Positions 15,818 to 22,733 of a DNA stretch of 27,212 nucleotides are shown in pieces. Within the stretch, counting starts at the first letter, position 1, and every line of letters begins with the position of its first letter. Source of the DNA: Bacillota bacterium (GTDB taxonomy: Bacteria > Bacillota > Clostridia > Acetivibrionales > DTU013); the NCBI GenBank assembly GCA_023411715.1, contig JAEYOM010000063.1, positions 1 through 27,212 on the forward strand, given 5' to 3'. The notes below the pieces were generated by a model. It did not search any database. It was not told where the DNA came from and saw nothing but the letters and a program-made list of their open reading frames with translations. The position numbers were made by a program, and so were the translations under genes.

Positions 15818-16657
15818 TCAGGTTTTGGACGCTCCCTCGGCCAGACCCTGGATCATGAACCTCTGCAGGAAAACGAACAAAATCGTTATGGGCACGGCCA
15901 CCATGACAGCGCCAGCTGCAAACATTGTAAATTCAGTATTCATACGACCCGAAACCATCTCATAGAGCCCTATTGCAAGGGTCTTTTTGTCTGCCGACCG
16001 CAGCACAAGCCGTGCGAGTATAAAATCCATCCATGGCGCAATGAAATTGGACAGGGCTACAAACGTTAGAATAGGTACGGACATCGGCATCATCACCTTC
16101 AGGAATATCGTACTGCTGGACGCTCCGTCGATTTTAGCCGCTTCCGGCAGGGAACGGGGTATGCCGTCGAAATAGCCCTTTACCAACCATGAGCCGCCGG
16201 GGATTGCCCCTCCCGCATAAACGAGTATCAGTCCCAGGTGCGTATCCAGGAGATTCACCTGCAGCAGGAGCAGGTAGACTGCAATCATGGTCATAAAGCC
16301 GGGGAAAGCCTGAAGTATCAGCATGGTCATCAGGCTGAAGCGCCTGCCCTTGAAACGAAACTGGGATAATGCGTATGCAGTTATGATTACCAGCACTACC
16401 GACAGCAGCATTGTAAAAAAAGCTATTTTCAACGTATTCATGTACCACAGTCCGAAATCCCTTTTTACAAAAAGCTCCGAATAGTGGGAAAAGGTCAGCC
16501 TATCAGGGATCAGCTTCGAAGAATATAACGCCGACCCGGGGTTCAGCGACGACATTACGGTCCATATAATGGGATAAACTGAGGATATGGCCATCGCTGT
16601 CAGCAGGATATATATAAAAAACCTTACGACCTTGCCTTTGAGATTGGAAGTAATCAT
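15818..16657 (-). CDS. malG: maltodextrin ABC transporter permease MalG
   Basis: A 279-residue inner permease subunit with six predicted helices. The start at 16657 overlaps the malF stop in an ATGA arrangement, with AAGGAGGAGG just upstream, whereas the open frame would run on to 16798. The N-terminal helix is followed by 'YPIIWTVMSSLNPG', typical of MalG-type permeases. The EAA loop reads GIPRSLPEAAKIDGA, the docking site for the ATPase subunit. With MalF it forms the membrane channel that receives maltodextrin from MalE. No ATPase gene follows, so a shared MsmX/MalK-type ATPase elsewhere is expected. Confidence 0.92.
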   Translation of the reverse strand: MITSNLKGKVVRFFIYILLTAMAISSVYPIIWTVMSSLNPGSALYSSKLIPDRLTFSHYSELFVKRDFGLWYMNTLKIAFFTMLLSVVLVIITAYALSQFRFKGRRFSLMTMLILQAFPGFMTMIAVYLLLLQVNLLDTHLGLILVYAGGAIPGGSWLVKGYFDGIPRSLPEAAKIDGASSSTIFLKVMMPMSVPILTFVALSNFIAPWMDFILARLVLRSADKKTLAIGLYEMVSGRMNTEFTMFAAGAVMVAVPITILFVFLQRFMIQGLAEGASKT

Positions 16658-17955
16658 TGTATCATATCCTCCTCCTTGAAAGATCTGGTATTCAGGTAGT
16701 TGAACGCGGATATGGAAGCAATGAACAGGAACACGATGATCGAAACCACCGACGCCATATGGAACTGGCTTTGTTCCAGGGTCAGCTTGTAAAGCCATGA
16801 AAGCAGGATATCCGTGTGCCCCGCATAAAAGTATCCGGTATTCGTGGGGTTTCCGCTCGCCAGAAGGTATATGAGCGAAAAGTTATTGAAATTGAAGGCA
16901 AATCCGTTGATGGCCAAAGGCGCCGTTGAGAAAAGAACCATGGGCAGCGTTATATTGCCAAATTGCTGTCTTGGACTTGCCCCCTCGATGGAGGCAGCTT
17001 CATAAAGGTCCTTCGGTATCCCTGTCAGCACGCCGGACATCATGGCCATGTAATAGGGAAATCCGAGCCAGAGGTTGACCAGCAGGCATGTGACCTTGGC
17101 CCAGGTGGGGTCCGCAAACCAGGGAATCGGAGCTATGCCGACGGCGGCAAGGTATTGATTGATGGGGCCGAATTGTCCGTTGAACATGTTGCGCATGATC
17201 AATATCGATATGAATCCCGGCACAGCCCAGGGCAGTATGAAAATCGAGCGCCAGAATTTTTTCAGGACGATTTTGTTCGCGTTGATAATGACCGCGACCA
17301 GAAGCCCCACAAAAAATGTGGAGAGGGTCGAAAGAAGCGCCCAAACCAAGGTCCATAAGGCGACCCCGGCAAATGTGCTCCCGATGGACCGTATTTTGAA
17401 CAGATTGATGAAATTCTCAAACCCTACCCAGTCGACCAGCGCCCTCGGCGGAAGGTGATTTGGGCTTGAATAGTTAGTAAAGGCTATCATAATCCCGAAA
17501 ATGAGAGGTACTACAGTTAAAAAGAGCGTAAATAAAGCCGCCGGAGTCAAAAGAAGATACGGAAAGCCTCTTTCGGTCAGATTTTTCAGGGAAGCTTTGA
17601 GTTTATTCGGCTCAATGCCTCGATCTCTCAGTTTTCCCACACTAAACGCATCTTTTATGTTGATAACGTAAATCACTACGAAAATGAATAATACTATGAT
17701 CGTAATGATGCCAAAAACCATCATAAAAATGGAGTGGTCTCCCTGTATGATCTTGCCTTTCACCATTTTCTGCGGCGTATCGCCCAGGGTAACAAGCCCA
17801 TATAAGCTGCCGACGGTATAGGGCAGCATAAATACTATATAGAGCAGCTCTATCGATGCTAAGACGAGCCCTTTAATAAACTGTCTGTTGTAAAACTGCC
17901 CCAGGCCCATAAACAGGATGGATAGCACCCCTGCCCTTTTTACGTGTTTTCCCAT
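16654..17955 (-). CDS. malF: maltodextrin ABC transporter permease MalF
   Basis: A 433-residue permease. The C-terminal 300 residues are the binding-protein-dependent permease domain, with the EAA loop GIPKDLYEAASIEGA. Before it stands an N-terminal extension of about 130 residues with extra helices (starting GVLSILFMGLGQFYN). This extension is usual for MalF proteins of Firmicutes. The segment 'YLLLTPAALFTLFLTVVPLIFGIMIAFTNYS' marks the start of the core. AAAGGTG precedes the ATG. The gene overlaps malG by four bases and follows malE after an 88-base gap that contains a long hairpin. Confidence 0.92.
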   Translation of the reverse strand: MGKHVKRAGVLSILFMGLGQFYNRQFIKGLVLASIELLYIVFMLPYTVGSLYGLVTLGDTPQKMVKGKIIQGDHSIFMMVFGIITIIVLFIFVVIYVINIKDAFSVGKLRDRGIEPNKLKASLKNLTERGFPYLLLTPAALFTLFLTVVPLIFGIMIAFTNYSSPNHLPPRALVDWVGFENFINLFKIRSIGSTFAGVALWTLVWALLSTLSTFFVGLLVAVIINANKIVLKKFWRSIFILPWAVPGFISILIMRNMFNGQFGPINQYLAAVGIAPIPWFADPTWAKVTCLLVNLWLGFPYYMAMMSGVLTGIPKDLYEAASIEGASPRQQFGNITLPMVLFSTAPLAINGFAFNFNNFSLIYLLASGNPTNTGYFYAGHTDILLSWLYKLTLEQSQFHMASVVSIIVFLFIASISAFNYLNTRSFKEEDMIQ

Positions 17956-17990
17956 TCGAATTCACACCTTTCAAAAGTAATGCCGCATGC

Positions 17991-18030
17991 AAAATATATA
18001 CAGTGGTAAAGCTACCACTGTATATATTTT
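17991..18030 (-). terminator. long perfect hairpin between malE and malF
   Basis: Two 18-base arms (AAAATATATACAGTGGTA and its exact complement) enclose a four-base loop. The element begins 14 bases after the malE stop codon and ends 36 bases before the malF start. The 3' arm ends in TATATTTT, giving a partial U-run. As in other binding-protein operons, it probably lets part of the transcripts stop, or stabilises the malE segment, so that MalE exceeds MalFG. Confidence 0.7.
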
Positions 18031-18043
18031 GCCTTGTTTGACA

Positions 18044-19381
18044 TTATTGGCTCTGAGTTGCCAAAGCATCCTTTATTGATTTAACTGCGTTGTCAAGAAG
18101 GACTTGCGGATCCCCGCCCTTGTTCCAGTTTTCTTCAAGAGCCGTAGCCATCGGAGTCCATACCACGCCCATTTCAGGAATGTTCGGCATGGCCTGGGCA
18201 TATTGGGCTTGTTCTAGGAAAGGTGAAATCAACGGATCATTTTTTATAGCCGGGTCCTCCATCAGGTCCTTTCTGGGCGGCACCTGTGAAGTGCTTGTGA
18301 ACCTGTCCGCCAATAACTCCTTGGACGTGAGGAATTGGGCCAGAAGCTTAGCTGCATTGGGGTAATCCGTATATGAATTTACATAGAAGGCGCGGATACC
18401 CGAGAAGGATGCCGGATGCTGGCCATTAGGAAGCAGGGGCAGCGGTGCGACGCCAAAGTTTAGGCCTGCCTCTTTATGTCCGGCAACAGCCCAGGGTCCG
18501 TCTATGTTGAATGCCAGCTTGCCTTCATTGAAAAGAGCTTTCTTTATGTCATAATTTATATCGGCCGTATTCAACGGCAGAATCTCCTTCAGCTTTTGAT
18601 GGAATTTCAGCGCCTCTACAGCCCCTGCGTTGTTTAGTCCTATGTCGTTCTTGTCGGTGCCGTTGTTGCCGAACACGTATCCGCCATATCCGCCCAGAAA
18701 TGAATAAATGTAATAGAAATTACCAACCTCCATCATAAAGCCGTACTTTTTATTTTTTACATCTGTGAACTGATTAGAGAATGAAATCAACTCGTCAAAA
18801 GTCTTTGGAGGATCTTTTACAAGGTCTTTATTATAGAATAACCCGTATGTTTCTATAGCCACAGGGAAACCGTACCATGTGCCGTCATAAGAGGTACCCT
18901 GAACGGCTGCATCCAAAAATTCCTCCGGTTTTTCCACGTCATTCGGATAGACCAGGCCTGAAGCAACCATTTCACCCAGATGGTCATGGGGAGCCGAGAA
19001 AACGTCCGCACCAAGCTTCGCCGGGCCGTCGGTCTTCATTTTACCGGGAGCGTCGGCATGGCCTACCGGTTCATACGTTACTTCAACCCCATATTTTTCT
19101 GTAAACTGTTTCGTCACCTTTTTCAGCCAGTCGCCTTCAGGCCCTTCGGAGTCCCATATTTTGAGCTTTGCCCCAGGCTCAGGCTGAAGAGCCGCCGTCA
19201 CGCTGCCGGAGTTTTCGGTAACTTCATCGGCACTTGTCTCAGACTCCACCGCCGACCCGTTGTCGGGACTACCTGTTGCGGCTTTGTCCGCGCCGCATCC
19301 GGCGAACATACCAGCCGCTACGAATACCGCTAGAATGAGTGCCAGCGCTTTCCAATACATCTTTCCTGACCTTGTGATCAT
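18044..19381 (-). CDS. malE: maltodextrin-binding lipoprotein MalE
   Basis: A 445-residue solute-binding protein of the extracellular family 1 type. The signal peptide ends at lipobox FAGC (C29), and a Ser/Glu/Thr-rich linker follows to about residue 65. The mature fold starts with 'GAKLKIWDSEGPEGDWLKKVTKQFTEKYGVEV'. The motifs 'GADVFSAPHDHLGEMVASGLVYP' and 'GPWAVAGHKEAGLNFGVAPLP' correspond to conserved segments of MalE-type proteins. GGGAGG lies seven bases before the ATG. It heads the transport and enzyme operon, with an operator about 97 bases upstream. It should capture maltodextrins made by the amylase and deliver them to MalFG. Confidence 0.93.
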   Translation of the reverse strand: MITRSGKMYWKALALILAVFVAAGMFAGCGADKAATGSPDNGSAVESETSADEVTENSGSVTAALQPEPGAKLKIWDSEGPEGDWLKKVTKQFTEKYGVEVTYEPVGHADAPGKMKTDGPAKLGADVFSAPHDHLGEMVASGLVYPNDVEKPEEFLDAAVQGTSYDGTWYGFPVAIETYGLFYNKDLVKDPPKTFDELISFSNQFTDVKNKKYGFMMEVGNFYYIYSFLGGYGGYVFGNNGTDKNDIGLNNAGAVEALKFHQKLKEILPLNTADINYDIKKALFNEGKLAFNIDGPWAVAGHKEAGLNFGVAPLPLLPNGQHPASFSGIRAFYVNSYTDYPNAAKLLAQFLTSKELLADRFTSTSQVPPRKDLMEDPAIKNDPLISPFLEQAQYAQAMPNIPEMGVVWTPMATALEENWNKGGDPQVLLDNAVKSIKDALATQSQ

Positions 19382-19477
19382 TTTGAAGCCTCCCTTTTTA
19401 TGATTTATAATATTAAAAAGACTTCCCGCCTTTTTAACCCCTCTGGTAAGGCATATAAAATAGGTACTTCCCTCTTA

Positions 19478-19497
19478 GTGCGCATACGCTTGCACAA
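19478..19497 (-). promoter_or_regulatory. LacI-family/CcpA-type operator upstream of malE
   Basis: The minus strand reads TTGTGCAAGCGTATGCGCAC, identical at 16 of 20 positions to the site before lacI (20568-20587). Its core GCAAGCGTATGC has the central CG and inverted GCA/TGC ends typical of LacI-family operators. It also nearly fits the catabolite-repression consensus TGNAANCGNWNNCW. No convincing -35/-10 pair was found between it and malE, so the promoter position is uncertain. Confidence 0.65.
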
Positions 19498-19526
19498 CAA
19501 AGTAAAAAAATTTTTTTATATGTCTT

Positions 19527-20546
19527 TTATATGTCTTTTAATGTCGATTTTCTTATAATCAACCTTGCAGGAACGATGGCCCTGTCTATAGTTTTATATT
19601 CCTTGTTCATACTCGCGGTCAATAAATCAAAGGCTTTCGCGCCGAGACTGAAAGCGTTGACGTCAACAGATGTAAGGGGAGGGTTGAAATATTCGTCCAG
19701 CGGCACATTGTTCATTCCAGCCACTGCGACATCGTCAGGAACCTTCAAGCCTCTTTCGTTCAGCAGATTAATGACGCCGAAGGCCAAAAGGTCATCACAG
19801 GCTATCACGCTATCCGGCATGACTCCCCTATCCAGCAGCTCCTTCATCAACCCATACCCTGTGTCGTCGACAAACTTGCCTTCTATGATCAACTTGTCCT
19901 TTACACGAATGCCATGGTCCTCCAGAGCCTTTTTATATCCCTTCAGCCGGTCCAGCGTAACGGTAAACTCGGGAGAAGCACCAAGAAAAGCTATATTCCT
20001 ATATCCCTTTTCTATAAAATGCTTGGTCAGGTCGTAACCGATCAGAAAGTTGTCATTGTCGACCCAGTTTACTTCACGGGCTCTTTTCGGCCTTCCGACC
20101 ACAACAAACGGAAAGTCGATCTTCATAAGCTCGTCGATGGAATGACTGGTTATCCTGGAGGCCAAAAGAATTATCCCTTCGGTGATTCCACCCTTTGCAA
20201 GCTCGTTTACCGCGTTTTTTTCCTCTTTTGCGCTGTTAACGCTTGAAATCAGTATTTTATATTTACTTTTATATGCAAGGGAAGCGATGCCTCTTAGTAT
20301 TTCAGGCAAAAACGGATGCTGGAATGCCTTTTCTGTAGAACCTGTGACAACGACGCCGATGATTTTTGTAGACCTGTTCGCAAGAGAACGGGCAATTATA
20401 TTCGGATGGTAGTTCATCTCCTTGATCAGCTTAAATATTTTTTCACGGGTTTTTTCGCTGATCCTTGGATTATTTGCAATCGCCCTGGATACGGTTGACG
20501 GTGATACCTTTGCAGCTTTTGCCAGATCGTTGATAGTGACGCCCAT
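19527..20546 (-). CDS. LacI-family transcriptional regulator of the maltodextrin locus
   Basis: A 339-residue DNA-binding repressor-type protein. Residues 1-50 are the LacI helix-turn-helix plus hinge (MGVTINDLAKAAKVSPSTVS, then 'NYHPNIIARSLA'). The remainder is a periplasmic-binding-protein-like sensor domain ('IGVVVTGSTEKAFQHPFLPEILRGI', 'VVVGRPKRAREVNWVDNDN', 'PDSVIACDDLLAFGVINLLNERG', 'PPLTSVDVNAFSLGAKAFDLL'). AAAGGAG precedes the ATG at 20546. The likely effector is a maltooligosaccharide, by analogy with MalR-type regulators and from its neighbours. An operator lies between its own promoter and start codon, so it probably controls itself and malE. A polar downstream effect is unlikely, because 145 bases separate it from malE. 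Confidence 0.9.
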   Translation of the reverse strand: MGVTINDLAKAAKVSPSTVSRAIANNPRISEKTREKIFKLIKEMNYHPNIIARSLANRSTKIIGVVVTGSTEKAFQHPFLPEILRGIASLAYKSKYKILISSVNSAKEEKNAVNELAKGGITEGIILLASRITSHSIDELMKIDFPFVVVGRPKRAREVNWVDNDNFLIGYDLTKHFIEKGYRNIAFLGASPEFTVTLDRLKGYKKALEDHGIRVKDKLIIEGKFVDDTGYGLMKELLDRGVMPDSVIACDDLLAFGVINLLNERGLKVPDDVAVAGMNNVPLDEYFNPPLTSVDVNAFSLGAKAFDLLTASMNKEYKTIDRAIVPARLIIRKSTLKDI

Positions 20547-20567
20547 TAATCATAGCTCCTTTGGAAT

Positions 20568-20587
20568 TTGTGCAACCGTTTGCTCAT
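20568..20587. promoter_or_regulatory. operator in the lacI leader (autoregulation)
   Basis: The plus strand reads TTGTGCAACCGTTTGCTCAT. The core GCAACCGTTTGC is nearly palindromic around the central CG. It starts six bases downstream of the -10 box of the lacI promoter, so a bound protein would block the transcription start. It fits the CcpA cre consensus as well as a local LacI-type site, so either regulator could act here. Confidence 0.7.
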
Positions 20588-20593
20588 ATTATT

Positions 20594-20622
20594 ATATTAG
20601 ACCCGTCGGAATAAATTGTCAA
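20594..20622 (-). promoter_or_regulatory. near-consensus promoter of the LacI-family gene
   Basis: On the minus strand TTGACA (20622-20617) and TAATAT (20599-20594) are spaced by exactly 17 bases. An A-rich pentamer repeat begins nine bases upstream and could act as an UP element. Together with the adjacent operator this is the strongest promoter seen in the window. Confidence 0.8.
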
Positions 20623-20630
20623 TAGCTATT

Positions 20631-20655
20631 TGTTTTGTTTTGTTTTGTTTTGTTT
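20631..20655. repeat. (TGTTT)5 microsatellite upstream of the lacI promoter
   Basis: Five perfect TGTTT units are followed by an imperfect one (TGATT). On the minus strand this is an AAACA tract just upstream of the -35 box. Such pentamer repeats can change length by slippage. Confidence 0.85.
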
Positions 20656-20669
20656 TGATTTGTGATTGC

Positions 20670-20880
20670 TCAAATAGGCCGAGCCTCAGCCGGTGCTCCC
20701 TTGGTGATGCCCAACTCCTGCGCTAATTCCAAAAGATAAAGCGCATAGGACGGTGTGCCGGCGATGATGGTGGAACCGAAATCCTGCATGAGCATGAGCT
20801 GCTGCTCGAGTTTCCGCTGGATGCCGTGACCACGGTGATCCCCACCTTCTCCAGGCCATAATGCAGGCCGAACCCGGTTC
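20670..20880 (-). pseudogene. paaK: fragment of phenylacetate-CoA ligase (PaaK)
   Basis: Two minus-strand frames joined by a frameshift give 'TGFGLHYGLEKVGITVV' and then 'QLMLMQDFGSTIIAGTPSYALYLLELAQELGI', ending at a TGA at 20672-20670. This is the central segment of the AMP-forming phenylacetate-CoA ligase family, usually GLG(L/H)YG..LG..V.P...GNT.RQ...MQDF..T....TPSY.L.L. About 70 of the usual 430 residues remain, and neither end is present. It is a gene relic, with no role in the neighbouring pathways. Confidence 0.75.
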
Positions 20881-20995
20881 TTTATGTTATCGGGCCTTAA
20901 GCCCCCAGCTCGTCAAACCTTTCCCTGTTATTCCCTTGCAACTGTTATGACGGCCGGTGAAATAATCCTACTACCGGCGCCGGCAATAAACCGGC
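20881..20995. other. spacer after rqcP with GC-rich dyads
   Basis: Downstream of the rqcP stop the minus strand has several CCGG-type dyads (for example CCGGTTTATTGCCGG) but no U-run. No gene is seen. Confidence 0.4.
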
Positions 20996-21235
20996 CTATT
21001 TGATTGCATACATTTCCTTCGAATCGGCTTTCGCCGCATGCTCGGCTACGGATGTCACCTCTACAGTGGTAAGACTGCTGCCGAACCTGATTTCGACGAT
21101 GTCTCCGACTTTTACCTCCGAGCCCGGCTTCGCCGTTTTGCCGTTTATGGTCACATGCCCGGTCTCGCAGGCTTCGTTTGCAAGCGTCCTACGCTTTATC
21201 AGCCTGGATACCTTGAGATATTTATCGATCCTCAT
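20996..21235 (-). CDS. rqcP: S4-domain RNA-binding protein RqcP (YabO/Hsp15-like)
   Basis: A 79-residue protein consisting almost entirely of an S4 domain: MRIDKYLKVSRLIKRRTLAN, then 'GHVTINGKTAKPGSEVKVGDIVEI'. In Bacillus subtilis RqcP (YabO) works with RqcH in ribosome-associated quality control, helping alanine-tail elongation on stalled large subunits. It lies 29 bases downstream of the HU gene and is the last gene of the conserved block before the maltodextrin locus interrupts it; yabP should follow here. The family is certain; the RqcP function is inherited from homologues. Confidence 0.92.
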   Translation of the reverse strand: MRIDKYLKVSRLIKRRTLANEACETGHVTINGKTAKPGSEVKVGDIVEIRFGSSLTTVEVTSVAEHAAKADSKEMYAIK

Positions 21236-21264
21236 AAGATACGACCCCTATCCTTATCTATATA

Positions 21265-21540
21265 CTATTCGTTCACCATATCCTTGAGCGCTTTGCCGAC
21301 CCTAAATACAGGCGCTTTTGAAGCTTTTATCGTGATCTCCTTTTTGGTCTGCGGGTTTCTTCCCTTCCTTGCAGCCCTTTCACGTACTTCAAAGGACCCG
21401 AAGCCGATCAATTGAACCTTGTCGCCGTTCACCAGAGCTTCCTCCACGCTTTCGATAAAAGCGTTCAAAGCCTTCTCCGCATCGACCTTCGTAATATCTC
21501 CCTTGGATGCCATGCTGCTGATAATATCCGCCTTATTCAT
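21265..21540 (-). CDS. hup: HU-family DNA-binding protein
   Basis: A 91-residue nucleoid protein that bends and compacts DNA as a dimer. It starts MNKADIISSMASKGDITKVDA and carries the complete HU beta-arm region 'GFGSFEVRERAARKGRNPQTKKEITIKASKAPVFRVGKALKD'. The usual RNPQT motif at the arm tip, including its conserved proline, is intact. GGAGG precedes the ATG. It stands between mazG and rqcP, as in other clostridia. Confidence 0.97.
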   Translation of the reverse strand: MNKADIISSMASKGDITKVDAEKALNAFIESVEEALVNGDKVQLIGFGSFEVRERAARKGRNPQTKKEITIKASKAPVFRVGKALKDMVNE

Positions 21541-21597
21541 TTAATATCCTCCTTCTCCTTACCTCATACCTTTTCTTTCGAGTTTTTCGGGAGCTTC

Positions 21598-21756
21598 AGG
21601 AACGATGAAATAATAACTTCCCATTTTTGAAACGGCTATTTTTCATTATTACTGCGTTGTCGTCAGTCGAAATAAAGCGATTATTACTCCTTCCTCCGCC
21701 TTGTACTAATAAAAAATGTCTCGCTTCAAAACCGGGCTTATTATTTCATCGTTCCT
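21598..21756. mobile_element. MITE-like element with 19-bp perfect terminal inverted repeats
   Basis: AGGAACGATGAAATAATAA at 21598-21616 is repeated exactly in inverted form at 21738-21756. The similarity continues inward in imperfect form: both arms contain TTTTGAA.CG followed by ATTTTT.ATTA.TAC, for about 55-60 bases per arm. The whole unit is 159 bases, has no coding capacity and fills most of the mazG-HU gap. Its outer end overlaps the last codons and stop of mazG (AAG GAA CGA TGA). As RNA it would fold into one long hairpin between mazG and hup. Target-site duplications are not obvious. Confidence 0.65.
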
Positions 21757-22534
21757 TTACCTTTGCCTCGTTCCACAGCACATCCATCTCAGCCAGACTC
21801 ATGTCCTCGAGCTTTTTGCCTTCTTTGGCGCTCTGCTGTTCGATGTACTCAAACCTTCTGATAAACTTGCCGACCGTTCCGGTAAGAGCCAATTCCGGCT
21901 GGATCTCGAGGAACCTGGACAGATTGACAAGTGCAAACAACGCATCTCCCAGTTCATCCGTTATTCTTTCCACATTCTTACTTCTGTATACATCCCGGAG
22001 TTCCTGAATTTCCTCGTCTACCTTGCCGAATACGTCTTCTATGTCGTCCCAGTCGAATCCGACCTGCGCAGCTTTCTGCTGAACTTTATAGCTCCTCATC
22101 AGCGCCGGCAGATTGGAGGGCACATCCTTAAGCACGCCGGTCTGGCTTTTGATCTGTTTTTCCTTCTTTTTGATGGCCTCCCAGTTCTCTATTACCTGCT
22201 CGGCGGTATCGGCCTTCGCATCGCCGAATATATGTGTATGCCTTGAAATAAGCTTTTGACAGATTTCCGAAATGACATCGTATATATCGAAAACACCGTT
22301 CTCCTTTGCGATCTGCGCGTGGAACACGATCTGCAGCAGCAGGTCGCCGAGTTCGTTGCAGAACTTGCTCATGTCGCCGCTGTCCAGTGCTTCAAGCACC
22401 TCGTAAGTCTCTTCGATTAAATAGATTTTCAGGCTTTCATGGGTCTGCTCCCTGTCCCAGGGACAGCCATTCTCGGCGCGGAGCCTTTCCATGACCTGCA
22501 GCAGGTCGTTAAAATCGTATTTTTCCTTCATCAT
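21746..22534 (-). CDS. mazG: nucleoside triphosphate pyrophosphohydrolase MazG
   Basis: A 262-residue house-cleaning enzyme that hydrolyses (d)NTPs to NMP and pyrophosphate. The start at 22534 has AGGAG eight bases upstream; the open frame runs on to 22609 without family similarity. The N-terminal MazG domain shows 'ENGCPWDREQTHESLKIYLIEETYEVLEALDSGD' and 'ELGDLLLQIVFHAQIA', the EExxE...ExxD magnesium site. A second MazG-like half follows ('RITDELGDALFALVNLSRFL'). The length matches E. coli MazG. The N-terminal tetrapyrrole methylase-like domain found in Bacillus YabN is absent. The C-terminal KER and stop lie inside the inverted repeat of the adjacent MITE-like element. Confidence 0.93.
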   Translation of the reverse strand: MMKEKYDFNDLLQVMERLRAENGCPWDREQTHESLKIYLIEETYEVLEALDSGDMSKFCNELGDLLLQIVFHAQIAKENGVFDIYDVISEICQKLISRHTHIFGDAKADTAEQVIENWEAIKKKEKQIKSQTGVLKDVPSNLPALMRSYKVQQKAAQVGFDWDDIEDVFGKVDEEIQELRDVYRSKNVERITDELGDALFALVNLSRFLEIQPELALTGTVGKFIRRFEYIEQQSAKEGKKLEDMSLAEMDVLWNEAKVKER

Positions 22535-22586
22535 ATTTTTGTCTCCTGTCAATACGCATACATTTAGTTCCAATGTGTCCGGATTT

Positions 22587-22616
22587 ATTGTATCCCATTT
22601 TCGTGTCAAATAGCAA
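22587..22616 (-). promoter_or_regulatory. possible promoter of mazG
   Basis: On the minus strand TTGCTA and TACAAT are 18 bases apart, about 50 bases before the mazG start. A TTGACA also occurs but is only 11 bases from the same -10 box, too close to be used with it. Confidence 0.35.
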
Positions 22617-22733
22617 GCAGGCGTGAGCTGTCACAATGGCTTGGATCTGCCACATTGACTGCGATGGATATGATGCCTGCTGTCCTGCAGGCTCTAGAAT
22701 GAGAAAACAGGATAAACAATTGACGCAAGAACC

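Noticed and set aside
19504..19517. A7T7 tract after the lacI-type gene as an intrinsic terminator
   Set aside because: There is no GC-rich stem before the U-run; it may simply be a bent AT tract.
22675..22692. GCCTGC/GCAGGC hairpin downstream of the MFS gene as a terminator
   Set aside because: The stem is only six base pairs and no U-run follows on the minus strand.
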